From contig JAFGIB010000319.1 in assembly GCA_016929805.1 (NCBI GenBank), positions 1 through 33,280 on the forward strand: a stretch of DNA of 33,280 nucleotides, written 5' to 3'. Shown here in pieces: positions 19,251 through 28,564 of this stretch. The position numbers and the translations under genes were made by a program. The first letter of the stretch is position 1, and every line of letters begins with the position of its first letter. The notes under the pieces are model-generated. The model had not been told where the DNA came from, searched no databases, and was given only the letters and a program-made list of their open reading frames with translations. Source of the stretch: Deltaproteobacteria bacterium. Lineage in GTDB: Bacteria; Myxococcota_A; Polyangia; Polyangiales; JAFGIB01.

Positions 19251-19856
19251 TTACTCGATTCCCGATTCGATTCGTTTTCGCATCCGTTTTAGCAGCTCGT
19301 CCCAGCCATCTCGATTGATTATTCGATTGAATTGGTTTCGGTAGTTACTGACCAGGCTGACGCCGTCGGTAACTACATCTACAACCCTCCAATCCTTATT
19401 GGTTTTCTTTAGAGTATAGTCGATATGAATTTCAGGCGCGCGTCGGTTCTTTTTTGAACGAGCCACGGTACGAACCACGGTTCCCGTGGTTCGGTCTGAT
19501 TCGTCGATATAGCGGATATCGTATTCCAAGGTTGATTCAAGATTCCTGCGGTAGTTGCTTTCTACCAGTTGCTTGAGTAATGCAACGAATTCGCCTTGTT
19601 TCGTCGCGTTTAATTCCGACCAGTGGTCTCGTAACGCCTCGCGTGATACAGCGTCGTAATCGAGTAATTCGTCAAGGGTATTAAAGAGCTGAATATTTCT
19701 TTCTCCTGTCTGATTCGCTGCTCTGGTCGATCTTCTTAGAATGCTAACCACAGCTTCGTGTTTTCTTTTTAGGAAGTCCTTCGCGTTTTGCTGAGCATCG
19801 ACCGATCCGGTTATAAGAAGGGTCGTTATAATAGTGAAGAAAAGGCACTTTTTCAT
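19251..19856 (-). CDS. MlaC/Ttg2D-family periplasmic phospholipid-binding protein
   Basis: A 201-residue periplasmic protein of the MlaC (toluene tolerance Ttg2D) family, which shuttles phospholipids between the outer and inner membranes. A signal peptide covers about residues 1-21 (VDAQQ). Family features are the central LDYDAVSREALRDHWSEL and the later DWRVVDVVTDGVSLVSNYRNQF. Length is typical. The ATG at 19856 has GGAG eight bases upstream. No mlaD, mlaE or mlaF lies nearby, so it is an orphan here. The leader region upstream holds the structured repeat copy B. Confidence 0.9.
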   Translation of the reverse strand: MKKCLFFTIITTLLITGSVDAQQNAKDFLKRKHEAVVSILRRSTRAANQTGERNIQLFNTLDELLDYDAVSREALRDHWSELNATKQGEFVALLKQLVESNYRRNLESTLEYDIRYIDESDRTTGTVVRTVARSKKNRRAPEIHIDYTLKKTNKDWRVVDVVTDGVSLVSNYRNQFNRIINRDGWDELLKRMRKRIESGIE

Positions 19857-19980
19857 GGCAACTCTCCGTCTTTCAAATGGATTGACGATTTCACCCGGCC
19901 TCGCATTCTTCGCAACCGTTCAGGGGGGTAGTGCTGTTTGGCTACGACGACGGCCGATTCATCCCGTAAAACCGGCACCG

Positions 19981-20015
19981 ACCCTGGGGCGATTCTATTC
20001 GAATCACCCCAGGGT
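19981..20015. repeat. Palindrome inside repeat copy B
   Basis: ACCCTGGGG and CCCCAGGGT form a perfect 9-bp stem, extended past one mismatch by GATTC/GAATC, with loop TATTC. It is absent from copy A, so it is an added module. Confidence 0.85.
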
Positions 20016-20033
20016 CTTCGGGCCGGCGTACTC

Positions 20034-20048
20034 GGGTCCTTCGGACCC
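20034..20048. repeat. Short perfect hairpin inside repeat copy B
   Basis: GGGTCC and GGACCC pair around a TTC loop. It is not present in copy A. Confidence 0.85.
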
Positions 20049-20062
20049 TGTGTACTGCCGCT

Positions 20063-20112
20063 GGAAACGTACAGCTTCGCGGAGTCGCGTCCGCTCCGCT
20101 TTGTACGTTTCC
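20063..20112. repeat. Long hairpin inside repeat copy B
   Basis: GGAAACGTACA (20063-20073) pairs perfectly over 11 bp with TGTACGTTTCC (20102-20112). A GCGGAG/CTCCGC stem lies in its loop. It is not present in copy A. Confidence 0.85.
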
Positions 20113-20230
20113 ATCGACAACCGTTAGGTACAGCAAGTACCATCCTCGCCGGCCCTGTGGGCGCGCTTGGTTTTACGGGCGAATTGGCCGCCGACTTGTT
20201 TGACCCCTGAACGCTTACCATTCTTCGTCG

Positions 20231-21640
20231 TTACTCGCAGCTCTGATTCCATTCGTCCAGAGTCAGCAAGCTGCTCCCGATTGTTCTTTCCAAGTGGGCT
20301 ACCGCGAGGTTGAAGTCATATACGGCCTGCAAGTGGTTGTATCTCGCCTTGAAATATGCGCCTACAGCATCGACCAACTCCTTGGTTTCTCCCACTCCCA
20401 CTTCTTCCGCCTGCGCCGCCGATACGAACCAACGGCGCGTCTCTTGATGGCCTTTTTTCCATGCTTCTACACGGCGTTTCGCGTCCATGACGGCGGAATG
20501 GGTCGTCGCGACCTCGAGCGCGATCCCGTCGAGAGCTTGATCCAATCCGCTATTGATCTTTAGAAGATTCTGCTTTGAACGTTCCACTCGGTACGCGTTC
20601 CCCCAAAAATCGAGCGACCAACGCGCTACCAGCGCTGCTCCAAAAGAGTTATAGTTCGCGGGATCGGGCACAAACGGATTGCTCTGATCGGTGATACCGG
20701 ACGAGTAACTGGTGGAGGCTTGAAGCGCTAAAGCAATGTCGGGGAAATATCTCGCCTGGTTCGCGTCGAGATCGGCTTCGGTCGCGACGATTGCCGCTCG
20801 GAGCATTCCAGCTTCGGGCCGTTCCTTGCGCCCGATTTTTTTATAAGTTGTTATAGACTCGGGAGCGAAATCGACCGGCTCCAGCGGGCAGTCGGGCACT
20901 CGTATAAGCTTGATCCCCGTTAGTATCTGCAACGCCGCGACCGATGATTCAGCCAACCTCACCGCTTCCGAACTTCGCGCGTCGACCTCGGCGAGCGTAG
21001 AAGCAAGCCGGTATTTATCGGATTGATTAACTTCCGGATCATCAGACTCGAGCCGTTTATCCAGCCGTTCGACTGCGTTCGCCAATTTGTTTCTTCCTTC
21101 AGAAATCATCTGCTGGATATCGAGTGCAAGCTGTAAAGCGTAATAGGCTCTTCTCACGTCGAATAGCAACTCCGCTTTCTTCTGATCGCGATCGAGCTCG
21201 GCGCCTCGAACGGCCGCTCGCGCCGCTTGTCGCGCCGCGCTCAGCTTTCCAAAGGTCCAAAGCGGAATCGCACCCTTCACCTCGGTTTTGAAAACGGGAA
21301 GCCAGCGGTTGTCTACCGGAAGCTGAGAATCCTCGGCGGTCACCGCCGAGGTTCCTCTAGCCTCAGGAGCTAGACCGAAAGAGGTGGTAACGTCAAATTG
21401 GAAAAAAGGTGAAACCCAGGCTTCATTGAGACGCGCTCGAGCGGCCGCGATGTTGTGATTCGTCGCCCGTATTCCTGGATTGTTCCGTTCAGCCGCTTGT
21501 ATTAGCGTCGCCAAATCGGTGACCGCGTCGCTTCGGTCGTTCGAAGGGACATCCGACGCCAAGGCGACCGCGCCGTTGAGAATCGAGACGGCGAAAAATG
21601 AAGAAAAAACGAGTCGGCGATTCACATAATAGGATTTCAT
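20231..21640 (-). CDS. TolC-family outer-membrane efflux protein
   Basis: A 469-residue outer-membrane channel protein of type I secretion or efflux systems. The signal peptide ends near ALAS (residue 29). The TolC/OEP pattern appears twice: LIQAAERNNPGIRATNHNIAAARARL with long helices, and a second half with RPEAGMLRAAIVATEADLDANQARYFPDI, the conserved segment before the periplasmic helices. No inner-membrane pump or adaptor gene is adjacent, so the partner is elsewhere. The ATG at 21640 has no clear ribosome site. It follows fabZ by 54 bp at the end of the envelope operon. Confidence 0.9.
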   Translation of the reverse strand: MKSYYVNRRLVFSSFFAVSILNGAVALASDVPSNDRSDAVTDLATLIQAAERNNPGIRATNHNIAAARARLNEAWVSPFFQFDVTTSFGLAPEARGTSAVTAEDSQLPVDNRWLPVFKTEVKGAIPLWTFGKLSAARQAARAAVRGAELDRDQKKAELLFDVRRAYYALQLALDIQQMISEGRNKLANAVERLDKRLESDDPEVNQSDKYRLASTLAEVDARSSEAVRLAESSVAALQILTGIKLIRVPDCPLEPVDFAPESITTYKKIGRKERPEAGMLRAAIVATEADLDANQARYFPDIALALQASTSYSSGITDQSNPFVPDPANYNSFGAALVARWSLDFWGNAYRVERSKQNLLKINSGLDQALDGIALEVATTHSAVMDAKRRVEAWKKGHQETRRWFVSAAQAEEVGVGETKELVDAVGAYFKARYNHLQAVYDFNLAVAHLERTIGSSLLTLDEWNQSCE

Positions 21641-21694
21641 GAGACGAACGAGATCGTCCGGTACTTTTTCAAGGGCTTAGGCGGATAGAACGCT

Positions 21695-22150
21695 TCATAT
21701 GTTAGGTAACTCGTCGCGATTCGTAATCGCCGCTAGCAATATGCTTTCGACACAAATCACGTCCTCCACTGTTGCCGTGCTTTCGCATTTCCAAATGTTA
21801 GAGCGACGTTGCAGTACTTTTACTTCGATTTCTATTTTATCGCCGGGGATGATCGGGTGCCTAAACTTCGCCTTTTCTACCCCCATTATGTAAAACAGTT
21901 GTTGATTGGTGTCGATCGCCTCAGAGGCGTAGGCGAGAATGCACATGAGCTGCCCCATGGCCTCCAAACACATAACACCCGGGAAAAGCGGTGTTTCAGG
22001 GAAGTGTCCCGGAAAGAAGGGCTCGTTATAGGTGACGCACTTTATTCCACGTGCCCAGCGAAGAGGCTCCAGCTCCACTACCCGGTCGATCAACAAAAAA
22101 GGGGTTCTATGGGGGAGGATTTTAAGGATCTTGCTGATGTCGAGATTCAC
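21695..22150 (-). CDS. fabZ: 3-hydroxyacyl-ACP dehydratase FabZ
   Basis: A 151-residue hot-dog-fold enzyme removing water from 3-hydroxyacyl-ACP in fatty acid elongation. It also sets the pool used for lipid A. The catalytic His49 in FFPGHFP and Glu63 in GVMCLEAMGQ are in place. Length equals E. coli FabZ. The start is GTG at 22150. It lies 26 bp after skp, but the lpxD and lpxA genes that usually flank it are not here. Confidence 0.96.
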   Translation of the reverse strand: MNLDISKILKILPHRTPFLLIDRVVELEPLRWARGIKCVTYNEPFFPGHFPETPLFPGVMCLEAMGQLMCILAYASEAIDTNQQLFYIMGVEKAKFRHPIIPGDKIEIEVKVLQRRSNIWKCESTATVEDVICVESILLAAITNRDELPNI

Positions 22151-22176
22151 GCGGCTATTCTCATAGCGGCACGCCG

Positions 22177-22779
22177 CTATTTGGTTTTTGAAGGTTTCTT
22201 ATTTTTGTTCTTATTCTTATTCTCGCTCTCGCTTTTACTAGGCATTTCGCTTTTGCCTTCACCCGCATTGTACTTCTGAATTAGAACATCCGTAAGATCT
22301 AAATTTGTCGGCACGAAGATAACGCCCGCTTCGTTTCGCTCGATTATCAAGGAGTAGCCTTCCTTCTGACCAATGCGTCGAAGGATAAATTGCATTCTCT
22401 CGATAATATCTTTAGTTAGCTCGCCTTCTTTCGTCGCGAGCTCTTTTTGATACTCCATATATACCGTCTGTAATTCGACCAGCGCTTTTTGGTATTCTTC
22501 GAGTTTTTTACCCAGCGCTTCCCGGGAAAGCACATTGCGCTGCGCTTCCAGGTTCTCCTTCATCTTTTTGAGGGATTCCTGCTGTTCGTCGAGGGTTTTT
22601 TGCCGACGTTGAAACAGCGTTTTTAGCTTCTCCTTAGCGGTTCTACCGTCTTCGGTTTCATTCAGCGCGCGCTGAATATCGACTATCGCGATCTTGCTGC
22701 TTTGAGCTTCCGTGTGAACGGTGATCGCCAATTGCATGAGTAAAAAACTGATAACTGTTACGGTATGTATGGTTTTCAT
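22177..22779 (-). CDS. skp: OmpH/Skp-family periplasmic chaperone
   Basis: A 200-residue exported chaperone that holds unfolded outer-membrane proteins for BamA. The signal peptide ends near TEAQ (residues 23-26). The core starts KIAIVDIQRALNE, the family signature, followed by a long charged coiled coil and the closing YSLIIERNEAGVIFV strand. The last 30 residues are a Lys/Asn/Ser-rich tail (repeated KN) not typical of Skp. The ATG at 22779 has a weak AGGG upstream. It is placed between bamA and fabZ as in many Gram-negatives. Confidence 0.92.
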   Translation of the reverse strand: MKTIHTVTVISFLLMQLAITVHTEAQSSKIAIVDIQRALNETEDGRTAKEKLKTLFQRRQKTLDEQQESLKKMKENLEAQRNVLSREALGKKLEEYQKALVELQTVYMEYQKELATKEGELTKDIIERMQFILRRIGQKEGYSLIIERNEAGVIFVPTNLDLTDVLIQKYNAGEGKSEMPSKSESENKNKNKNKKPSKTK

Positions 22780-22883
22780 AATGTGGCCCTATTTTTATAC
22801 GTTCAACTTTTTCGGTAACAGCTCTTCCGAGCGAGTAAGCATATGACGCTATGAAAGCCGAATGATTCATTGATTTCAACACG

Positions 22884-25484
22884 TTAGAAGGCATTGCCGA
22901 CAGTGAATTGGAACTCGTACGTGTCCTCGAACGGTCGACGCGGATGGAACGGATAGCCCCACTCGAATCTTAGGGGTCCGAGCGGAGAGAACCAACGGAA
23001 TCCGAATCCGAGCGAGGTGCGAAGACTTAAGGGATGAATGCCGCAAGATGTCGCGGCGGAATCTTCGAATTGGGCAGCCGGGACTTCGCGGCACAACGTT
23101 TGTTCCATATTCCATGCATTTCCTCCGTCCGTGAACAACACCCCTTTTATCCCTACGCTTTCGATAATCGGAAACTCTATTTCCAGGTTGTAGTAAAACT
23201 GCATGTTACCTCCGATCTCGGTGCCTCGGTAGGTCGACAGCGCGTTGGGATCGATCCTAGACGGAAGCGCTATGCGCGGTCCAATGCTTTGGAGAGAGAA
23301 ACCTCGTATATCAAAAATTCCCCCTAAAAAGAACCTTTCGTAAACCGGAACACCTTGGCCATCTCGGGAAGTGATAAGCCCCCAGTCGACGTTGAGCTTG
23401 GAGACGATACCCCAAAACAACGGATAATAATAGCGGAAGTTCGCGCGATGACGCAGGAAATTGCTGTTCGAGCCGAGGAATTGATCCGATACCTCGGAGG
23501 AAACGCTGGCCAACACACCACTCGACGGGAACAAACGATTGTCGCGTGAGTCCCATTGAAGGGTTAGCCGCAGCGAGCTCGTCAGCCCGCTTCTAAATAG
23601 ATTTCGTAACGGTACGTATTGAAATATGTCGTAGCTTAGTCCGCCCGCGCTGATCGCTCCGCCCGTTGCCGCAGTGATCTCCACGTTTTCAAGCCGGTAG
23701 GTCAATAATAGGCGCAGGTCGTCGAGAAAGATCGGGTGGCCTAAGGTAAGGCTGCCGCCCGTGGAATCTCGATTATAATCGCGCAGCTGGCGCATGACCA
23801 TGAAGGCCTCCGCGGCCGCGCTCCACTCGCTACCGAAGAGGTACGGCTCAATGAATTGAAGTTGAACGAGCTGACGAATACCAGAAAGCTGCAGGTTGAC
23901 CGAAAAAGTCTGCCCACGGCCGAACAGGTTCTGTTGTTGGACCTGTCCGGTAAATAGGAACGTTTCCAAGGATGAGAACCCCGCGCCAATTTGGAAGGTT
24001 CCCGTGGCGCGTTCAGCGACTTCGAAGTTGACCACAATGCGGTCTTCTCTGGTTCCAGCGGTTTCGGATATGTCGACCGTTTCGAAATAACCCAGCGCGA
24101 CGATTCTCTCTTTTGAAAGCTCGACGCGACTTTGATTGTAGAGCTCTCCCTCCACGATCTTTACTTCCCTGCGGATGACCTCATCTCTGGTTTTTGAGTT
24201 TCCTTTTACATTTATACGCTGAATGTAACATAGCGGTCCCCGCCGAATAGCGACCTCGATGGCTACCAATCGCTTTTTCGTGTTCAGGTCTGTATTGGGA
24301 ACGATTTCGACCTTCGCGTAGCCTCTATCGCGATAAAAGCGAGTTATCGCCTGAATGTCTTCAGCGATTACGGATCGGCTGAACCAATCGCCCGGATTTA
24401 GACGAATTTGCTCGCGTAAGTTCTTGCGACCGGCGAGGGGCTCAACTTCCTTACCTCGGGCGTCAACTTCCGATACGCTCACTTTACTGACGCGGAAACG
24501 CGGGCCCTCGACTATAGGAATCGTAATGTCGATATAACGTCGATCGGGCGACAGCTCGACAAGGCCCTCGCCGACGTTTACCGTCAAATAGCCACGGTCA
24601 TAATAGACCGCGCGGATTCGGTTTAGGTCCTCTTCGAAGTTCGCGCGTTGGAAGTTGTTATTCGAGGTTATAAAGGAAAAGAAGTTCGTCTCGCTCGTTT
24701 GCATTACCGCTTTTAAATCGCCGCTGTCGAGTGCTTCGTTGCCCAGGAAACGAATCCGTCGAACTACGACCTCTTCGCCTTCATCGATGAGAAAACGGAT
24801 TTCGATTTGGTTATTGGGTTGCGGTACGAGTTCATAGTCGACTTTAGCTAGGAAAAATCCTTTTTCCGCGTAAAGGGTTCGTATATTATCGAGATGTTCG
24901 CGGACCTCTGATACGGATAAAATCGCCCCTTCTTCCAACGTTACCTTTTCTTTAATATCGCTCTCGTCCAGCTCGTCGTTTCCGACGAACACGATAGTAC
25001 TAATCGCGGGACGTTCCTTTACCCTAAACGTTAGTTCTACGTTTTTCCCTTTTAGCTGTGCTTCAACCGCGATCTCATCAAAGTAACCCAAGTCCCATAG
25101 GGCTTTAACGTCACGGGTAACGTCGTCGTCGGTACACGGAAGACCGGCTCTCAGTCGAATCGTCGCTCGAATATCCTCGGCGGTCACTCTGCCCTGACCA
25201 ACGACTTGAATCCGCTCTATTTTACGACCTTGACAGATCGTTTTGGGTAGCTGCGCGAGGGATTGATCTTCCGGCAACACCGGCGTAAATTCCGGCTCGC
25301 TAATGCCCGGAGCTGTTGTTTTTTCGGGCTTTTTATCGCTACTCTCGTCACCCTTCGGCAGATTCGTTTCTGCGCCCGGAATCTGATCGCTTGTCTGAGC
25401 CAACACGGGCCGCACCAGTACTATCCAGCACGGCAATAGGATGCGGATCAGCCTTAGAAGAGATAATCGCTGGTTATAGGTCAA
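22884..25484 (-). CDS. bamA: Outer-membrane protein assembly factor BamA
   Basis: An 866-residue Omp85 protein, the insertase of the BAM complex. The signal peptide runs to about residue 29 and a Glu/Lys/Pro-rich linker of about 55 residues follows. Five POTRA domains come next, from ERIQVVGQG (about 90) to VVNFEVAERA (about 500), then a 16-strand-type barrel. The substrate-loop motif reads DIRGF (usual VRGF) and the chain ends in VGNAF with a terminal aromatic residue. The only in-frame start is a TTG at 25484; an in-frame stop lies just upstream. It lies between lolD and skp. The 187-bp gap on the lolD side may hold a promoter. Confidence 0.96.
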   Translation of the reverse strand: MTYNQRLSLLRLIRILLPCWIVLVRPVLAQTSDQIPGAETNLPKGDESSDKKPEKTTAPGISEPEFTPVLPEDQSLAQLPKTICQGRKIERIQVVGQGRVTAEDIRATIRLRAGLPCTDDDVTRDVKALWDLGYFDEIAVEAQLKGKNVELTFRVKERPAISTIVFVGNDELDESDIKEKVTLEEGAILSVSEVREHLDNIRTLYAEKGFFLAKVDYELVPQPNNQIEIRFLIDEGEEVVVRRIRFLGNEALDSGDLKAVMQTSETNFFSFITSNNNFQRANFEEDLNRIRAVYYDRGYLTVNVGEGLVELSPDRRYIDITIPIVEGPRFRVSKVSVSEVDARGKEVEPLAGRKNLREQIRLNPGDWFSRSVIAEDIQAITRFYRDRGYAKVEIVPNTDLNTKKRLVAIEVAIRRGPLCYIQRINVKGNSKTRDEVIRREVKIVEGELYNQSRVELSKERIVALGYFETVDISETAGTREDRIVVNFEVAERATGTFQIGAGFSSLETFLFTGQVQQQNLFGRGQTFSVNLQLSGIRQLVQLQFIEPYLFGSEWSAAAEAFMVMRQLRDYNRDSTGGSLTLGHPIFLDDLRLLLTYRLENVEITAATGGAISAGGLSYDIFQYVPLRNLFRSGLTSSLRLTLQWDSRDNRLFPSSGVLASVSSEVSDQFLGSNSNFLRHRANFRYYYPLFWGIVSKLNVDWGLITSRDGQGVPVYERFFLGGIFDIRGFSLQSIGPRIALPSRIDPNALSTYRGTEIGGNMQFYYNLEIEFPIIESVGIKGVLFTDGGNAWNMEQTLCREVPAAQFEDSAATSCGIHPLSLRTSLGFGFRWFSPLGPLRFEWGYPFHPRRPFEDTYEFQFTVGNAF

Positions 25485-25671
25485 GGGAGTCGGGTTATCT
25501 AACGATTTTTAGGGCGTTTCGACCACCCTGAATCAAAAACGTTGTTATTTCGGCTTTGAAAAGCTCACGCTTTTAGGGTGGGGGAACCCCTGCCCCTATT
25601 AGCCGCGCGGCCTTCCACCGTCAAGCGATTCGCCTATTATCGAGGTTTGTTTGAAGCGGAGCGAAGATTCG
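25485..25671. other. Gap between lolD and bamA with inverted repeats
   Basis: 187 bp without a gene. A perfect AAAAGC/GCTTTT hairpin with a four-base loop lies near 25559-25574 and GGGG/CCCC pairs lie near 25580-25598. They could attenuate read-through from lolD. No good -35/-10 was found. Confidence 0.4.
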
Positions 25672-26355
25672 CTAATTTTCATCGATGATAGTTCCATCAC
25701 GCATCTGAACAATACGCGGCATTCTTTCTGCGAGCTCTGGGCTGTGTGTCACCACCATGAAAGTCGTGCCCCTCTGCTGGTTTAATCGGAAGAGCAATTC
25801 GTGCATCGCTCGGCCGGTGTTCGTGTCCAGGTTTCCGGTAGGCTCGTCCGCGAGTACGAGCTTTGGCTCCATGATGAGTGCTCGGGCTAGCGCCACTCGT
25901 TGTTGTTCCCCGCCGGACAACTCTCCCGGGCGGTGCGTCAGACGTTCCGATAGCCCTACTTCCTCCAAAAGACTCTTCGCTCGCTCTATTAGCGTGGAAC
26001 GGCGTTCCCCCCGGATTAATCCCGGCATCATAACATTTTCGATCGCGGTGAATTCGGGCAACAGGTGGTGGAACTGAAAGACGAATCCGAGGCTTCGATT
26101 GCGAAAATCAGCTACCTTAGCGCTCGAATAGGCGGTGATATCTTGATCCTCATAAATCACTCGCCCTTTGGTCGGTGAATCGAGCGTCCCAATGATGTGT
26201 AGCAATGTGCTTTTTCCAACGCCCGAAGGGCCTACGACCGATAGCATTTCACCTCTGTCGATCGTCAGGTTGATACCCTTGAGAACCGGAACCGTACGCC
26301 CTTCGTGAGTAAAGATTTTCTCCAGGTTATCGACGACAACTAGATGAGACGACAC
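25672..26355 (-). CDS. lolD: Lipoprotein-releasing system ATP-binding protein LolD
   Basis: A 227-residue ABC ATPase that powers release of lipoproteins from the inner membrane. It has Walker [10 protein letters not shown], the Q-loop [16 protein letters not shown] (a LolD/MacB-like pattern), signature [15 protein letters not shown], Walker [13 protein letters not shown] and H-loop THS. I chose the GTG at 26355, which has AGGAG about eight bases upstream and starts 13 bp after the permease stop. A TTG at 26391 overlapping the permease is less likely. Confidence 0.95.
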   Translation of the reverse strand: MSSHLVVVDNLEKIFTHEGRTVPVLKGINLTIDRGEMLSVVGPSGVGKSTLLHIIGTLDSPTKGRVIYEDQDITAYSSAKVADFRNRSLGFVFQFHHLLPEFTAIENVMMPGLIRGERRSTLIERAKSLLEEVGLSERLTHRPGELSGGEQQRVALARALIMEPKLVLADEPTGNLDTNTGRAMHELLFRLNQQRGTTFMVVTHSPELAERMPRIVQMRDGTIIDEN

Positions 26356-26368
26356 GCGCGTTCTCCTT

Positions 26369-28564
26369 TTACTCGTAACGAATGGCCTCAATCGGACGAA
26401 GTCTACTCGCTAACAGGGCCGGGTATATGGTCACGAGTAGACAGATCGCGACCGCCGCTAGACCGACCAGAGTAAATTCGACAGCGTCGATATGAACGGG
26501 AAGCCGATCGATGTAATACACCTCCGGGTCCATGCGTATACCAAAATGCTCTGCGGCGAAACAGACCATATAACCCAATAAGAGGCCTAACGTAGCGCCT
26601 AGCGTACCGATCAGACCGCCCTCGATGATAAACACGCCTACGACAGCCCCATCGCCCGTTCCCATAGCTTTGAGTATGGCGACCTCGCGCCCCTTTTCCT
26701 GCACCATTAAGGTTAACGTTCCGGCAATACAGAAGCTCGCGACCAAAATCGCGATTCCCAGAACCAGAAACATTACCAATTTTTCCAATTCCAAAGCGCC
26801 AAAAAGTCGGCTGTTGAGCTCCTGCCAGTCGCGAATTCTCAACTCGCTTCGGTTTATCTCTTTTCTTAGGACAGCCGCGACATCCGGCGCTTTGTCGACG
26901 TTGGCGACTTTGATTTCGATGCCGCTGATCGCATCTGCTGTATTGAGAAAGCGTTGCGCCGTTCTAAGGTCGATATACGCGTGCTTCATGTCGTATTCGT
27001 ACATCCCGCTGAAAAATATCCCGGCCACGCGAAATGCTCGGGATTTAGGCATCGGCCCCGACGGTCCGAGCGCTCCCAAAGGCGTGACTACATTAACCTC
27101 GTCTCCGAGATACAGGCGCAACGACCTCGCTAGCTCCTGACCGACAATTATACCCGGAAGAACCTCCGCCTTATAAGGTGTTTGCTTACTCTTTTCGACG
27201 AGAAACCCCTTGAGTCTATCTCTGTTCTTCTCCGCATCCTCCGCGCTGGAGCGGTCGGCGCCTAACTCCTTTTCCAGCACCGACCGACCATCTATCCCCG
27301 TCGGTTTTTTTGGTTTTGACCTTTCCGTATCTAGGGCGACATCAACTCTATCTTTAACGCTATTCTCGGTCGGGTCCGGGTTTATCTCACTATGAGTCGT
27401 CTTCGATTTTTTTTCTTTCGATGGCGGCCTTGCCACGGGCAATAACGTAGCTTCGAATAGATCGTGCGGTAGGTTCAGCAGCCGTTTCGGATTTCTCAAA
27501 TAGTCGAGCTCCCCCGAACGGAGATTTTTCGGAAGGTCACTGACTTCTTCTATGGAACTTGGGTCTATGCCTTTGAGCACTGCCGTCGCCAGGTTCGAGG
27601 CGCTCGATAACATCACCTCGCCGCTGACATAGGGAGAGACACCGACAACACCCCGGACGGTTTTTGATTTTTCCGTTATCGTACGCCAATCGGCAATGGT
27701 CCTGTGGTCGCGGTCAACGACAATATGGGCGTTGTTCCCCAAAATTTTTCGTTTGAGATCGGATCGAAAGCCACCCATTACCGAAAGGGTCGTGGTAAGA
27801 GCGCAGCTAGAAACCGTAACGGCAAATATCGAGAGCAGGCTGATAGCTGCTAAGAATCCACTTTTGTTGGAACGTAGGTGACGCGCCGCAACCAGCGGTT
27901 GAAAGCCGGTTCGCTCTATCAGGTTCAACAACCAAGGCAGAGCTCTGATTATCAGACGGAGCATCGCAACGGTCGTGACGGCGTGTCGGACGACCGGGAG
28001 TAATAGCTCGTTTGGGTGGCTTTCGGGCGGCCTAGTCGGAAGCAAGACCACTGCTACCGCGGCAGCGAGAAAGAGAAGTGTATCTAGGAGCGTCCAGATG
28101 CTCTGTCGCGATCGTTTTGAGAGTAGAAACCAACTGGCGATCGATGAACAGAATACGATGATGCCGCTGACGACGGCCAGCGGAGCGAAGGGCGCGAGAA
28201 TCAAGCGTACGCCGGCCGGAAAAGCGAAACCAAGGCTGAATTTTGTCAGGTTTGAAAGCCCCTGACTCAACACTACCGCGGTTGCGGCCATCCAGAGCAA
28301 GGCGTGAAAGACGCCCGCGCTCGAGCCGATCATGAGACGCGAGCGGCCGTGCGAGCCGCGCGGTCGAGCGCGATTCTGAATAAATGCGAGCGTTCCGAGA
28401 ACCAGAAGGACGAGTGAGCCCGAGCCAAAGCCGATCGCAAGCGATAGTGCGAGACGCGTATCGGTTGCAACCTCGAGTGCTAACTCTCGACGCGCAATCA
28501 CTGCCCCGGTCTCCAGCAATAAAATGAGTAGGGCGACGCTCGCGTACGCTCCACTAGCGCGCAT
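26369..28564 (-). CDS. LolC/LolE-type lipoprotein-releasing permease with extra N-terminal membrane domain
   Basis: 731 residues, against about 410 for usual LolC/LolE. The canonical protein begins near residue 220 ([21 protein letters not shown], then [17 protein letters not shown]). It has a periplasmic domain and three closing membrane segments, with FtsX-type [18 protein letters not shown] and EVAILKAMG. In front lie about 220 residues with five or six hydrophobic segments. The periplasmic domain holds a charged insertion of about 90 residues (about 370-460, rich in Lys, Glu, Asp, Ser) before the [11 protein letters not shown] segment. With one permease gene present it probably works as a homodimer with LolD. 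ATG at 28564. Confidence 0.88.
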   Translation of the reverse strand: MRASGAYASVALLILLLETGAVIARRELALEVATDTRLALSLAIGFGSGSLVLLVLGTLAFIQNRARPRGSHGRSRLMIGSSAGVFHALLWMAATAVVLSQGLSNLTKFSLGFAFPAGVRLILAPFAPLAVVSGIIVFCSSIASWFLLSKRSRQSIWTLLDTLLFLAAAVAVVLLPTRPPESHPNELLLPVVRHAVTTVAMLRLIIRALPWLLNLIERTGFQPLVAARHLRSNKSGFLAAISLLSIFAVTVSSCALTTTLSVMGGFRSDLKRKILGNNAHIVVDRDHRTIADWRTITEKSKTVRGVVGVSPYVSGEVMLSSASNLATAVLKGIDPSSIEEVSDLPKNLRSGELDYLRNPKRLLNLPHDLFEATLLPVARPPSKEKKSKTTHSEINPDPTENSVKDRVDVALDTERSKPKKPTGIDGRSVLEKELGADRSSAEDAEKNRDRLKGFLVEKSKQTPYKAEVLPGIIVGQELARSLRLYLGDEVNVVTPLGALGPSGPMPKSRAFRVAGIFFSGMYEYDMKHAYIDLRTAQRFLNTADAISGIEIKVANVDKAPDVAAVLRKEINRSELRIRDWQELNSRLFGALELEKLVMFLVLGIAILVASFCIAGTLTLMVQEKGREVAILKAMGTGDGAVVGVFIIEGGLIGTLGATLGLLLGYMVCFAAEHFGIRMDPEVYYIDRLPVHIDAVEFTLVGLAAVAICLLVTIYPALLASRLRPIEAIRYE

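Larger units (their letters stand above)
19946..20190 (+). repeat. Structured interspersed repeat, copy B (complete)
   Basis: A 245-bp element in opposite orientation to copy A at 1-116. Its ends form an imperfect terminal inverted repeat of about 25 bp: CGGCC-ATTC and then CCGTAAAACC at 19964-19973, with GGTTTTACGG at 20169-20178. Inside, GGGCCGGCG (20020-20028) pairs perfectly with CGCCGGCCC (20147-20155). Between and beside these arms are four further hairpins. The block 20126-20185 is nearly identical to window bases 60-1. Neither strand has a credible gene. It lies between tolC (40 bp past its stop) and the mlaC-like start. It looks like a MITE-like or REP-like mobile repeat. Confidence 0.85.

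Noticed and set aside
19834..20221. Overlapping open frames of 64 to 122 codons in the repeat region
   Set aside because: They follow palindromic repeat DNA on both strands in several frames, with no domain or ribosome site.
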